Source: an uncultured Gammaproteobacteria bacterium (GTDB taxonomy: Bacteria > Pseudomonadota > Gammaproteobacteria > Pseudomonadales > Pseudohongiellaceae). From it: a DNA stretch of 38,125 nt. Positions 1 through 8,556 of this stretch are shown here, in pieces (the stretch's first letter is position 1; the number at the start of each line of letters is the position of its first letter). The notes under the pieces are model-generated. The model did not search any database. It saw nothing but the letters and a program-made list of their open reading frames with translations, and had not been told where the DNA came from. The translations under genes were made by a program, and so were the position numbers. The DNA lies in the NCBI GenBank assembly GCA_903862645.1, contig CAIOZF010000013.1, positions 1 through 38,125 of the forward strand. The letters are read 5' to 3'.

Positions 1-366
1 CTCCCCAACACGGTGTCCGGCGACTACCGCGCCCTGTTGTGCCGCGACCAGCACATCGAGATCGCGCTGTTCGCAGGGCGCGAGCGCAGCCTGCTCCCGG
101 ACATTCACTGGCTGCAGTCGCTGTTCAATCACAAGGTGGACTCGCAGTCCTGGCGCCTGCTCGCCAGACAGGAGGTCTCGGCGATCAACGCCAACCGCGT
201 GATCTGCAGTTGCTTCCGCGTCACAGAACAGCAGATCAGCGCTGCCATCGACAACGGCACACGCAGCGCCGAGGGTCTCGGTCGAGCGCTGCGCTGCGGG
301 ACGAATTGCGGGTCGTGTATTCCGGAGTTGAAGCAGTTAGTCGCGCGTCAATCCAGGGCGAGCTGA
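1..366 (+). CDS. nasA: Assimilatory nitrate reductase, C-terminal end (partial)
   Basis: The reading frame is open from the first base of the window, so the gene starts outside it; only about 121 C-terminal residues are present. The last 60 residues form a BFD-type [2Fe-2S] domain: Cys69 and Cys71 in the stretch ICSCF, and Cys103 and Cys106 in the stretch GTNCGSC. This domain closes many bacterial NasA proteins, where it passes electrons to the molybdopterin and [4Fe-4S] centres that reduce nitrate to nitrite in the cytoplasm. The alternative is another BFD-tailed protein such as the NirB nitrite reductase, but the spacing and the ending shortly after the GTNCGSCIPEL motif fit NasA better. 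It converges on the next gene with a 55-base gap that shows no clear terminator hairpin. Confidence 0.82.
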   Translation, partial: LPNTVSGDYRALLCRDQHIEIALFAGRERSLLPDIHWLQSLFNHKVDSQSWRLLARQEVSAINANRVICSCFRVTEQQISAAIDNGTRSAEGLGRALRCGTNCGSCIPELKQLVARQSRAS

Positions 367-421
367 CAAGGTGCCATCTTGAGAACACGCTGGTGGATAC
401 GCTTTGGTAGCCCACGCAGCC

Positions 422-1441
422 TCACCCCATCGGATAAAGAATTTCTCTGGACACCTCGTTGATCCTGCTTAGAGTCTCCGCACTCAGCGTCACATCCGCT
501 GCCGCAAGAATCTCGTCCAGTTGCTCGGGTCTGCTGGCGCCGACGAGGGTAGAGGCGACGAAGTCATGCTGCTTGCTCCAGGCCGTGGCCAGCGTGACCG
601 CCGTCATGCCGATGTCGGCCGCGATCGCCATGAAGCGCTTGGTGGATTCGGTGCTCTTCTCGTTCACGAAGCGCTGCGCCATCGCCAGCTGACGTTTTTC
701 GTTGAGTTTGAAATAGCGGCTGAAGCGGGCATTGTCGGGCAGTTGGCCGTCGTTGTACTTGCCGCTCAGCACGCCTCCGGCGAGTGGCGAATATGGCAGC
801 AGACTGACGCCGTCCTTGCGACAGGCCTGCGCCAGTTCATCCTCGAAGCGGCGATTGTTGAGACTGAAGTTGTTCTGGATCGTCTCGTAGCGGGTCAGGC
901 CATGCAGCTCCGCCATCCACAGACTCTTGGTCAGCCCCCAGGAGGTTTCGTTGCTGCAGCCCAGCACACGCACTTTCCCGGACTGCACCAGTTCCTCCAG
1001 CGCCATCAGCGTTTCTTCGTAACGCATGTCGTGATCGGGCCAGTGGGTCTGATAAAGGTCGACATAGTCCGTCTGCAGGCGGCGCAGGCTGCCTTCGATG
1101 GCGCGCACGATGTGATGGCGGTCGAGACAGGTCTTGCCGGCGCGCTGCGGGGCTTTGAACCAGCCGTGACTAGGCCCGGCGACCTTGGTGGCGATGATCA
1201 GCGAGTCGCGGTCCTTGGTCCTCATCCAGCGTCCGACGATCTCCTCGGTAAGCCCCACATACTTGATGTCAGGCGGCACCGGGTAGGACTCGGCCGTGTC
1301 GTAGAAATCAATGCCCGCATCGTAGGCCTTGTCGAGAATGGCGAACGAAGCCTTCTCGTCGGCCTGCGAACCAAAGGTCATGGTGCCCATGCAGATGTCA
1401 GATACCACGATGCCGCTTCTACCGAGTCGCTTGTACTTCAT
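422..1441 (-). CDS. tas: Tas-like NADP-dependent aldo/keto reductase
   Basis: A 339-residue cytoplasmic oxidoreductase of the aldo/keto reductase superfamily. The catalytic tetrad is complete: Asp48 and Tyr53 in DTAESYP, Lys86 in ATKVAGP and His133 in YQTHWPD. The PVPP and [10 protein letters not shown] segments near residues 54-72 are typical of the E. coli Tas subgroup, as is the full length. These enzymes reduce aldehydes and ketones with NADPH; the natural substrate is not known. The ATG at 1441 has a good ribosome binding site, AAGGGGATGA, just upstream. It lies 77 bases downstream of the TonB-dependent receptor on the same strand, so the two may be co-transcribed, but nothing else links their functions. 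Confidence 0.93.
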   Translation of the reverse strand: MKYKRLGRSGIVVSDICMGTMTFGSQADEKASFAILDKAYDAGIDFYDTAESYPVPPDIKYVGLTEEIVGRWMRTKDRDSLIIATKVAGPSHGWFKAPQRAGKTCLDRHHIVRAIEGSLRRLQTDYVDLYQTHWPDHDMRYEETLMALEELVQSGKVRVLGCSNETSWGLTKSLWMAELHGLTRYETIQNNFSLNNRRFEDELAQACRKDGVSLLPYSPLAGGVLSGKYNDGQLPDNARFSRYFKLNEKRQLAMAQRFVNEKSTESTKRFMAIAADIGMTAVTLATAWSKQHDFVASTLVGASRPEQLDEILAAADVTLSAETLSRINEVSREILYPMG

Positions 1442-1518
1442 TCACTCATCCCCTTATTTTTTTTGATTTATATGGTGCTGTTTGGTGTTGTCATCTGCTG
1501 ACTGCTCCGGCAATTTTT

Positions 1519-4026
1519 CTATAGTCTCACACGCACGCCCATCCAGGCAGCACGAGGTGCCCCGGCTCCCAGAAACAGCGGCCGTGCGTCAGTCAGACCG
1601 CTCAGCAGCTCCGTGGGGTCTTCACCGAGTAGCCCGAAGTTCTCATAGGCACTGTCAAATACGTTGCTGACGCGCAGAAACACCGTTAACGCCTCCGACC
1701 AAGCGTAGCTGGCATGTAGATTAAGCACTGTGAATCCGTCAACGGTATCCAGCGCATTGCTCTCGTCGCCACGCACCCACTGCTCTGAGTTGTAGACCAG
1801 CTCGGTCCCGGCACTGAGCCCAGGTGCAAAATCGTAGTCACCACCCAGTTTAAAAAGGCTGTCCGGAATGCCGGGCAGACGATCACCACGGCTCACGGAG
1901 ATGACGCCGTCTTCATCGGCCTCGGGGTGATTGGGGCTGAGCACTTGAAAGTCCTGCTCAAAGGTGGCGTGGGTATAGCTGTAGGAAGCGTACCAGCGCA
2001 GCTGTTCCAGGCTGCCGCTGAGCGCCGACTCGAAGCCGAGGCGGCGGGTCTTGTCGACATTGGCGAACAGCCCCGTGGCGCGCCCGGTGGTCTGAAACAG
2101 AATGTCGTCGCGATTGACGGCGTGATACATCCCCACGCGATAGTCCATGCTGGCCCAGTCACCACGAGCGCCGATCTCCGCGCTGCGGGTTACCACATCG
2201 TCCAAGGGTGGATCGGCGAGGAAAGCATTCGGCAGCCGGCACTCGAACTCGATGTCATCCGGATCATCACCACGCTCGATAGCGAAGCGCTGCGCGACCT
2301 CGAAGACGCCTTCGTTGCAGGCTAGTTCGATGGGAGTCGGAATGCGGTTCGACTCGCTAAGTGAGCCGTAAAGGTTGACTTGCTCCGTCAGCATGAAGGT
2401 CGCGCCCAGCGAGGGATTTAAACGCTGAAACCGATGTCGGCCATTGAGTTCGGGGCGGACACCGGAACGGTCCTGCAGCGTCACGCGGCTGTCGTTGTAA
2501 CGGCCGGCCAGCGTGAGCGTGAGCTGCGGAGTCAGGTCGTGCGTATTCGTGAAGAACAGGCTCGCGGTGGTGGTCTGAGTATCGACGCGCGTCGCGGCCG
2601 TGTCCAGAAAGGTGCCGGTGCCAAGCCCCCAGGTGCTGCGCGTCACGGGGTCGAGCCCGGAGAGTTCGAGTACCGAATCAAATTCGGTATTGCCCTCGAA
2701 ATAGCTGACGCCGCCGGTGAACTGATTGCCGCGCCCGAACAGATCATTGAGCGCGATCAGCTTGGTGTCGAAACCCTGACTCTGCTGACGGCGCGTGCTG
2801 ATGTTGTTGATGGCCTCGTCGCTGATGCGACCGTTGCCGGAGAGATCACCAGCCACATCTTCCAGCTCATACTTCTCAGGATTGAGACCAGCCGCCATCG
2901 CACGCTGCCCGATCAACGCGTCGAGATCAGCAAACCCCCTGATGCCTGCATTCGCGCCCTCACAGATATCATCCAGCGCAATGCCCAGCTCATCTGCCAA
3001 GGCATCCTCAATGGCGTCGGGCTCCTCCAGCAGAGACATGGCGCCTCCGGCATAAGTGCAGGCCTGGAACTCCGAGGCGTCGCCATTGAAGGCATCGGTG
3101 TCGTTCTCACGACGGAAGGCCGAGCCGGCGATCTGCAGCGTCGAACTGACAAGGTGACTGCCCTCCAGCGTCGCCATCCACAGGTCGTTCGCGGTGATGT
3201 CCGGCGCCGTGAACACGGCATCGCGTTGTTGTGCAAGCAAGCCGACCGGGGCTGCGCCATTGCCGCGCAGCTCGCTGTTGCCGCGCTGCAGATGCAGATT
3301 CACGGCAGAGGTGTCGTCCTCGCGCCAACCGAAATTGCCGTAGAAATTCATGGCGTCCGAATCGGAAAGCTGACGCCAGCCCTCCTCCTCAAAACGGGAG
3401 AGATTGACGTAGTAACTCCAGCGACCATCGTTGCCACCGCTCTCCAATGTGCCGAGCAGCCGCCCCCAGGAGCCAGCGGTCACTTCCGCCTCGTGGCCTG
3501 GAAAACTGAAACCGTCCTTCATGCGGATCGCCAATGCCCCACCAAGCGTATTGAGTCCATACAAAGGATTGGCGCCGCTGATAAGGTCCATGCCCGCCAC
3601 TGCCGATTCCGGCAGCAAATCCCAGTTCACGGCATCGCCCAGCGGCTCGTTGATGCGCACACCATTCTGGTACACCGCAATGCCCTGCGCGAGACCAAGA
3701 AGTGGTGAAGCCGTGAACCCACGGAATTGCACATCAGGCTGCAGCGGGTTGTTCTGTGCAGAATTGATGTTCACGGCGCTGAGTTGCTGATTCATGAACT
3801 CGGAAAGGTCAAGGCTCTGGCTGTTCTGCAGGGCGGCGGCACTGGTGCTCTGTACCGCAAACGGCAGCTTGCGCACGTCAAGCCCCAAGCCGCTGCCTGG
3901 CGTGGTGCCGACGACAATGATCTCATCCAGTGCATCCGCCGCGCGTACCTGTGAACTGATTAACAGGGATGGCAGCAGAGTTCCTATCAGGCCGATCAAT
4001 ACACTTCGCTTAGTTTTATTGGACAT
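1519..4026 (-). CDS. TonB-dependent outer-membrane receptor
   Basis: An 835-residue outer-membrane transporter. The ATG at 4026 is chosen because it opens a clear signal peptide (MSNKTKRSVLIGLIGTLLP, ending VRAAD); the frame is open for another 36 upstream codons that look non-coding. A DEIIVVG segment right after cleavage resembles a TonB box, followed by a plug domain (about residues 40-160, with the GGALAIR segment at its end) and a 22-strand barrel region to the C-terminus. About residues 340-430 form a long extracellular loop containing DLSGNGRISDEA, an EF-hand-like but imperfect calcium loop, then NNISTRRQQSQG. The receptor energises import of a large ligand with TonB-ExbBD, but the ligand cannot be named. 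No siderophore or vitamin genes lie nearby. Confidence 0.93.
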   Translation of the reverse strand: MSNKTKRSVLIGLIGTLLPSLLISSQVRAADALDEIIVVGTTPGSGLGLDVRKLPFAVQSTSAAALQNSQSLDLSEFMNQQLSAVNINSAQNNPLQPDVQFRGFTASPLLGLAQGIAVYQNGVRINEPLGDAVNWDLLPESAVAGMDLISGANPLYGLNTLGGALAIRMKDGFSFPGHEAEVTAGSWGRLLGTLESGGNDGRWSYYVNLSRFEEEGWRQLSDSDAMNFYGNFGWREDDTSAVNLHLQRGNSELRGNGAAPVGLLAQQRDAVFTAPDITANDLWMATLEGSHLVSSTLQIAGSAFRRENDTDAFNGDASEFQACTYAGGAMSLLEEPDAIEDALADELGIALDDICEGANAGIRGFADLDALIGQRAMAAGLNPEKYELEDVAGDLSGNGRISDEAINNISTRRQQSQGFDTKLIALNDLFGRGNQFTGGVSYFEGNTEFDSVLELSGLDPVTRSTWGLGTGTFLDTAATRVDTQTTTASLFFTNTHDLTPQLTLTLAGRYNDSRVTLQDRSGVRPELNGRHRFQRLNPSLGATFMLTEQVNLYGSLSESNRIPTPIELACNEGVFEVAQRFAIERGDDPDDIEFECRLPNAFLADPPLDDVVTRSAEIGARGDWASMDYRVGMYHAVNRDDILFQTTGRATGLFANVDKTRRLGFESALSGSLEQLRWYASYSYTHATFEQDFQVLSPNHPEADEDGVISVSRGDRLPGIPDSLFKLGGDYDFAPGLSAGTELVYNSEQWVRGDESNALDTVDGFTVLNLHASYAWSEALTVFLRVSNVFDSAYENFGLLGEDPTELLSGLTDARPLFLGAGAPRAAWMGVRVRL

Positions 4027-4331
4027 CGAGGCTGCCGTATAAGGAATTGTTTCCCGAAGTTTACAATGAAAACCACGATTCACCCATTCGCGTGGGACGC
4101 ACACTCTGTGACACACCTGCAGATCGCCTGTCACAAGAGTAAGAACCTGAAGCAGATCAATGGGGGCATGACGCCGGAGATCTGGTGCTGCAGCAACTGG
4201 CCCGCACGCTCAAGGATTCATCGCGCACCATTTCGCGACACAACTTCTTATCAATGTGAATCGCTTGCGGGTCGCGGCGGGCGCAGCAAAACCTTAGTCA
4301 AGAAATAGAGAATTACAGACGCGTCAGTGCG
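4027..4331. other. Intergenic region without a convincing gene
   Basis: This 305-base gap separates the receptor gene from the DUF4159 gene, both on the minus strand, so it should hold the receptor promoter and the end of the DUF4159 transcript. I see no convincing gene. A short plus-strand stretch at about 4170-4250 reads like coding sequence for roughly 25 codons but has no family resemblance. At 4321-4338 the octamer motif GTCAGTGC recurs in tandem across the end of the DUF4159 gene. No terminator hairpin was recognised. Confidence 0.5.
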
Positions 4332-5144
4332 TCAGTGCGTCAGAGAATAGATCAGGTAGTTGATGCCAAGCTGATAGGCGGAGTTGGCGTAACGGGTAGG
4401 GTAATCGGGGTGGTAGGTGTGTTCCCAGCCATCCCCCATATCGGAGTTCCAGTTGATCAGCACCATCACCCGGCCGTCATCATCCAGGATGGCGTGATTG
4501 CTGGCGACATCGATGTCCTGCTCACCCATGGTATCGCTGCGGCTGAGCGCAGGAATCATCTTCGGGCCGTCGATGTCGTAGTAGGTGCGGAAAATCTCAT
4601 GGTCGGATCGCAGCTCGACGATCTCACGATCGGGGAAGACCTGGGAAAATCCCGACTGGAAATTGTCCCACTGCCGGGTGCCCCAGAAATCATCGATCAG
4701 CAGGAAGCCACCGCGCAGCAGATATTCGCGCAGGTTCTCGATCTCCTCCACGGTCAGACTGATTCCCCCGCCCTGCCCGACTTCCAGCATGTACAGAAAC
4801 GGATAGTCGAAGATCTTCTCATCATCGAAGCGCAGCACGATTGGGTCCTGCATCACACGAATATTGGTCAGGCGGGAGACCCCGCGCAGGAAGTTGGAAT
4901 CCGCACCAGGGAAATCAATCGACCAAGCCGGGCCACCGTCGCCCAGATAGCCACCGAAACCACCGAAACCTCCAAAGCCACCGCCGCCGAAGCCCCCCAT
5001 GCGGCTCTGATAAGAGTCGAACTGGACGCGGACGAAATTGAATTCACCGCCCGGATCATAGGCAATGTCTTCCGCACCCGACTGAGCGTGTGCGGAGGAC
5101 CAGCCGAGGGCGGCGATGAGAAGGCAGGAACACAAGCGATGCAT
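4332..5144 (-). CDS. Secreted DUF4159 domain protein with Gly/Phe-rich insert
   Basis: A 270-residue protein with a signal peptide (residues 1-20, ending SAHAQ). After it comes a Gly/Phe-rich low-complexity stretch at about residues 50-66, made of GGFG-type repeats. The remainder matches the DUF4159 fold as I know it: FLYMLEVGQGG, LREYLLRGGFLLIDDFWG and SDHEIFRTYYDI are its recognisable segments. The family has no assigned enzymatic activity; homologues are often found as the C-terminal part of larger membrane proteins linked to MoxR/VWA gene groups, whereas here the domain stands alone. Periplasmic or cell-surface location is inferred from the signal peptide. It follows the DHA2 transporter on the same strand with an 82-base gap. 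Confidence 0.8.
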   Translation of the reverse strand: MHRLCSCLLIAALGWSSAHAQSGAEDIAYDPGGEFNFVRVQFDSYQSRMGGFGGGGFGGFGGFGGYLGDGGPAWSIDFPGADSNFLRGVSRLTNIRVMQDPIVLRFDDEKIFDYPFLYMLEVGQGGGISLTVEEIENLREYLLRGGFLLIDDFWGTRQWDNFQSGFSQVFPDREIVELRSDHEIFRTYYDIDGPKMIPALSRSDTMGEQDIDVASNHAILDDDGRVMVLINWNSDMGDGWEHTYHPDYPTRYANSAYQLGINYLIYSLTH

Positions 5145-5226
5145 CTGGAGTCTCTGGAACCAATGGACTGCCGAATACTAATCGTTGCGGCGCCACAAGG
5201 GAACACCGCAACGCGAGAGAACGGCA

Positions 5227-7056
5227 TCAGGCCTGCGGGATTTCCTTCGCGGACGGCATTTCCCGTTGCAAAGAGATCACCGGAATAAACAAGCTCATCA
5301 CGAAGCCGATCAGGATAATCCACAAACTGGTGCTGAACATGCCGGTGATGGCATTCGAGAAAGCCAGCCGGATGCCAGTCTCGATGCTGGTCACCGCTTG
5401 ATCCAGCCCAGATGCCATCATGGTGCGGATCGTCGCCATGCGCTGCGCTATTTCTGCCGCAGGCAATGCCGCTTCGGGAGTGGCCGGCATCTGTTCCTTG
5501 AGTTGGGCCGGCAGCAGAGGATTGTCGCGCACGCTGGCAATAGCGGCCGGGTCACCCGCATAGCCGCGCTCCAGCGTCACCAGCATCTCATCGAAGGAAC
5601 CCTCGATGCGTGAGCGCAGCGCGCCAGGATTCATGACGCTGGTCTGCGCCTGACTCATGTCGAAACCGCCTCCAGCAAGAGAGGCCATCATCGGCACCTG
5701 CTTCGGCAGCTCCGCCGTCAGGTTAAGCGTCAGCAGCGTGCCGAAGATCGCCACGCCCACAGTGTTGCCGATCTGCCGGAAGAACTGCGTCGAGCTGGTC
5801 GCCACGCCGATCTGCGACATCGGGAACGCCGCCTGCACGATCAGGTTCACTAGACTCTGGGATGGCCCGAGTCCTAGACCGACCACTACCATGCGCCAGG
5901 ACAGCCCCATCAGGGTCGTCTCCGGCCCGATGCCACCCAGCAGGAACACACCGACGAGCAGCACCGCAGCGCCGCCGCTCATGTAGACCTTGTAGTTACC
6001 GCTGCTCGACACCAGACGCCCACTGAGGATGCTGCTGGTCATCAAACCGAGCATCAGCGGGAACATCGAAAAGCCACTGTTGGTCGCGTTGACTCCAAGC
6101 ACTACCTGCATGAACAGCGGCATGAACATCACGACACCGAGGAAAGCCATGCTGATAACGAAGGAGGTCGCATTGGTGATGACGAAGACACGATTCTGGA
6201 ACATCGACAACGGCATGATCGCCTCTTTCGCGCGCGATTCCACCCAGATGAACAATAGGAGTGACACGGCACTGAGAGCGAACATGCCCATCAGCAACGG
6301 TGAGTTCCACTCGTACTTGCTGCCGCCCCAAGTGAGCGCCAGCAGGAAGGGAATGAAGACCACCAGCAGCAGAAAAGCACCGGCAAAATCGATGGGGCCA
6401 CGACTGCCGTGATTCAGGCGTGGTGTCTTGAAGGCGATCATGAACAGTGCCACCAGACCGAGCGGGATATTGGCGTAGAACACCCAGCGCCAGCCCGCAA
6501 TATCGTGACCGAACATCGTGACTGAAGCGTAGTCGGTCAGAAATCCACCTATCGCCGGCCCGATGATGCTCGATATGCCGAAGATCGCCCCGAACAGGCC
6601 CATGAACTTGGCGCGCTGCAGCGGCGGATACAGATCCGCGATGATGCCCATCGCACTGGTGAACAGTGCAGCGCCGCCGATGCCCTTGACGGCGCGGAAG
6701 ATCACGAGCTGGTGCATGCCGTCGCCAAGCAGCGGCAGGGTGCCGAATTCGCCGCTGATGCCGCACAACGCAGAACCCAGCAGGAAGATGCTGACGCCGA
6801 TCACCAGAATCAGTTTGCGCCCGTAGAGGTCGCCAAGCTTGCCATAGATCGGCACCAGCACAGTGGAGGCGAGCATGTAGGCCGTGGTCACCCAGGCGTA
6901 CAGCTCCAGCCCGTTGAGCTCGGAAACAATGCGGGGCATGGCGGTGGAGAGGATGCTCATGTCGAGAGCGGCGAGAAGGAAAACGATAAGCAGGGCAATG
7001 AGCGTCGTGCGTTTATCCTTGTCGGATATCTGCACCGTATCGGTGGCAATATTCAA
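5227..7056 (-). CDS. DHA2-family (EmrB/QacA-type) 14-TM drug efflux MFS transporter
   Basis: An inner-membrane proton-driven exporter of about 609 residues. The TTG at 7056 is preferred: it gives MNIATDTVQISDKDKR just before the first membrane helix and has AAGGGTG five bases upstream. The frame stays open to 7353 but that extension is Cys/Arg-rich, contains the operator-like repeats and lacks family resemblance. Visible motifs are AALDMSILSTAMPRI in helix 1 (motif D1), GKLGDLYGRK (motif A) and GPAIGGFLTDY (motif C, typical of antiporters). A long periplasmic loop of about 100 residues sits before the last helix. Substrates are probably hydrophobic drugs or metabolites, as in EmrB, but no EmrA partner is present. 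The upstream repeats suggest control by a TetR- or MarR-like repressor encoded elsewhere. Confidence 0.9.
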   Translation of the reverse strand: MNIATDTVQISDKDKRTTLIALLIVFLLAALDMSILSTAMPRIVSELNGLELYAWVTTAYMLASTVLVPIYGKLGDLYGRKLILVIGVSIFLLGSALCGISGEFGTLPLLGDGMHQLVIFRAVKGIGGAALFTSAMGIIADLYPPLQRAKFMGLFGAIFGISSIIGPAIGGFLTDYASVTMFGHDIAGWRWVFYANIPLGLVALFMIAFKTPRLNHGSRGPIDFAGAFLLLVVFIPFLLALTWGGSKYEWNSPLLMGMFALSAVSLLLFIWVESRAKEAIMPLSMFQNRVFVITNATSFVISMAFLGVVMFMPLFMQVVLGVNATNSGFSMFPLMLGLMTSSILSGRLVSSSGNYKVYMSGGAAVLLVGVFLLGGIGPETTLMGLSWRMVVVGLGLGPSQSLVNLIVQAAFPMSQIGVATSSTQFFRQIGNTVGVAIFGTLLTLNLTAELPKQVPMMASLAGGGFDMSQAQTSVMNPGALRSRIEGSFDEMLVTLERGYAGDPAAIASVRDNPLLPAQLKEQMPATPEAALPAAEIAQRMATIRTMMASGLDQAVTSIETGIRLAFSNAITGMFSTSLWIILIGFVMSLFIPVISLQREMPSAKEIPQA

Positions 7057-7126
7057 GGGAACACCCTTCAACACAGAGAGACTAAAACAGGCCAGCAAGA
7101 TCGGAGGCCGCCGAGCGCCTCTGTAG

Positions 7127-7161
7127 TCCTTTGAGAACGGTTCTTTGAGAAAGGTTCTTTG
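7127..7161. promoter_or_regulatory. Repeated operator-like element upstream of the DHA2 transporter
   Basis: Three head-to-tail 14-base units lie 70-105 bases upstream of the transporter start: TCCTTTGAGAACGG (7127-7140), TTCTTTGAGAAAGG (7141-7154) and a partial TTCTTTG (7155-7161). A perfect dyad, AGAACGGTTCT (7134-7144), spans the junction of the first two. Phased repeats plus a dyad in this position fit a repressor or activator binding array. The bound protein is unknown; there is no regulator gene next to it. Confidence 0.5.
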
Positions 7162-7258
7162 TTTACAATCCATTGTGTGAAGCACGGCCATACTACGCCC
7201 GCGTCGCAATATCTGCCAACCTGCATATCGACGTGACGCGCCCGACACGAAGCAGAGG

Positions 7259-8545
7259 TCAAGCGAACAGTGCCAGGCGCTCCACGTTGAGCGGATAAAG
7301 CTTGTCCAGTTCCGAGGACACGCCGAGGAAGTCGCGCAGTGCACGGTGCACATGCTTGGGCGTGACGACGATGCCGCTGGAATGGGGTTCGAGTGTGCCC
7401 GGATTCAGCTTCAATGCTTCGAAATTGGCATCGGTGGCGCCGATGACACGGTTGCCGGTGATACCCGCTCCCATCGCCATGATGCTGGTAATGTTCCAGT
7501 GATCCTTGCCGTTGCCGGTGTTATAGAACGGCGTGCGTCCGAAGTCCGAGCCAATCAATACCGTCACCCGATCCTGCAGGCCACGCAGCACCAGCTGCTC
7601 CCAGAGATGGTCTATACCCTCCAGCAACAGGGTCAGCGCGTCGGTCTGATCGTCATCGTGCGTTCCATGGGTGTCGAATCCGCCGAGGTTGAGATTGGCA
7701 CTGACAGCCTGCCCACTGGCAAAAGCTGCTACCGCGAGTTCAGCCTGTCCCTTCAGACCGGTGGAGACCTGCGCGGGCAAATACGCCAGCAGACCATCCA
7801 GTTGCACATCGCCTCTTCGCACCTTCTCCAGCTGCGCCATCTGCGCCGCGCGCTGCGGCAGCGTCTCGCCACTGCCCAGACGCGCAAGCCGCAACTGTCG
7901 TGCAGCCTCTACGGTGCTGTAAGCCTTGTTGCTGAAATAGGTTTGCGCACGCAGAGCTGCATTGTCCGCGTACTGGCTGTTAGGGTAAGCCAAGGATGTG
8001 AAGGTAGCGGCCGACGCGGTGCGCACCGGCGCCACCAGCCCATCGGTAAAGTCGTAGCCGCCGTTGGAGATAAAGGCCATGGGCTGACTCGCATACGGCG
8101 CGGCAGCCAGAGCGGCCACGCTGGGGTAGCCTTCCTCCAGACGCCCGCTCCACACAAACCTCGTGCCGGTCTCGTGGCCATTGGTCTGTGTGTCGATGCC
8201 ATTGACGACCCGCAGGCGCTGATAATGTTTATTGAAGAAAGTCTCCAGATGGCCTGCTGAACTCTTGGCAGGAGGCTCTTTGCTATCGGGATACCCGGCA
8301 ACCTGCAGTCGTCCGACCGACTTGATCGCGCTGGCCGGGTATTTGTTGACCGGCCCCAGGCCATCGGCGCGTTGAGAGTTGCCTTTGGGGTCAATCAACG
8401 CGGTAGGGTCCCAACCGCCGGAGGCATTCACGGTGACGAACAAGCGCTGCGCCGTAGCGCCCCAGACAGTCGTCCCAAGCGTCATCGGCAGCGTTCCGGC
8501 CAAGCCGAATGCGCTCAGAGCTTTCAAGAATTTACGACGATCCAT
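7259..8545 (-). CDS. Secreted DUF1501 family protein
   Basis: A 428-residue protein with an N-terminal export signal: MDRRKFLKALSAFGLAG carries a DRRKFLK twin-arginine-like box followed by a hydrophobic stretch ending in GATAQ, so Tat export is likely. The ATG at 8545 is chosen because GGGAGA stands five bases upstream; a TTG 15 bases further out is not needed. The body shows the DUF1501 pattern: NGHETGTRFVWSG, NLNLGGFDTHGTHDDDQ, LIGSDFGRTPFYN and KDHWN, which resemble the metal-site segments of the alkaline phosphatase/sulfatase fold. The activity is unknown. It starts 11 bases after the large cytochrome-like gene ends, so the two almost certainly form an operon and probably a periplasmic complex or sequential pathway. 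Confidence 0.88.
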   Translation of the reverse strand: MDRRKFLKALSAFGLAGTLPMTLGTTVWGATAQRLFVTVNASGGWDPTALIDPKGNSQRADGLGPVNKYPASAIKSVGRLQVAGYPDSKEPPAKSSAGHLETFFNKHYQRLRVVNGIDTQTNGHETGTRFVWSGRLEEGYPSVAALAAAPYASQPMAFISNGGYDFTDGLVAPVRTASAATFTSLAYPNSQYADNAALRAQTYFSNKAYSTVEAARQLRLARLGSGETLPQRAAQMAQLEKVRRGDVQLDGLLAYLPAQVSTGLKGQAELAVAAFASGQAVSANLNLGGFDTHGTHDDDQTDALTLLLEGIDHLWEQLVLRGLQDRVTVLIGSDFGRTPFYNTGNGKDHWNITSIMAMGAGITGNRVIGATDANFEALKLNPGTLEPHSSGIVVTPKHVHRALRDFLGVSSELDKLYPLNVERLALFA

Positions 8546-8556
8546 GCGAGTCTCCC

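Noticed and set aside
2434-3708. A 424-codon plus-strand frame opposite the TonB-dependent receptor.
   Set aside because: Antisense shadow with no domain resemblance and no ribosome binding site.
4066-4308. An 80-codon plus-strand frame in the gap after the TonB-dependent receptor.
   Set aside because: No ribosome binding site, no family resemblance and atypical composition.
7057-7353. A 99-residue N-terminal extension of the DHA2 transporter.
   Set aside because: Cys/Arg-rich, covers the operator-like repeats and the end of the DUF1501 gene; the TTG at 7056 with its ribosome binding site and the family start fit better.
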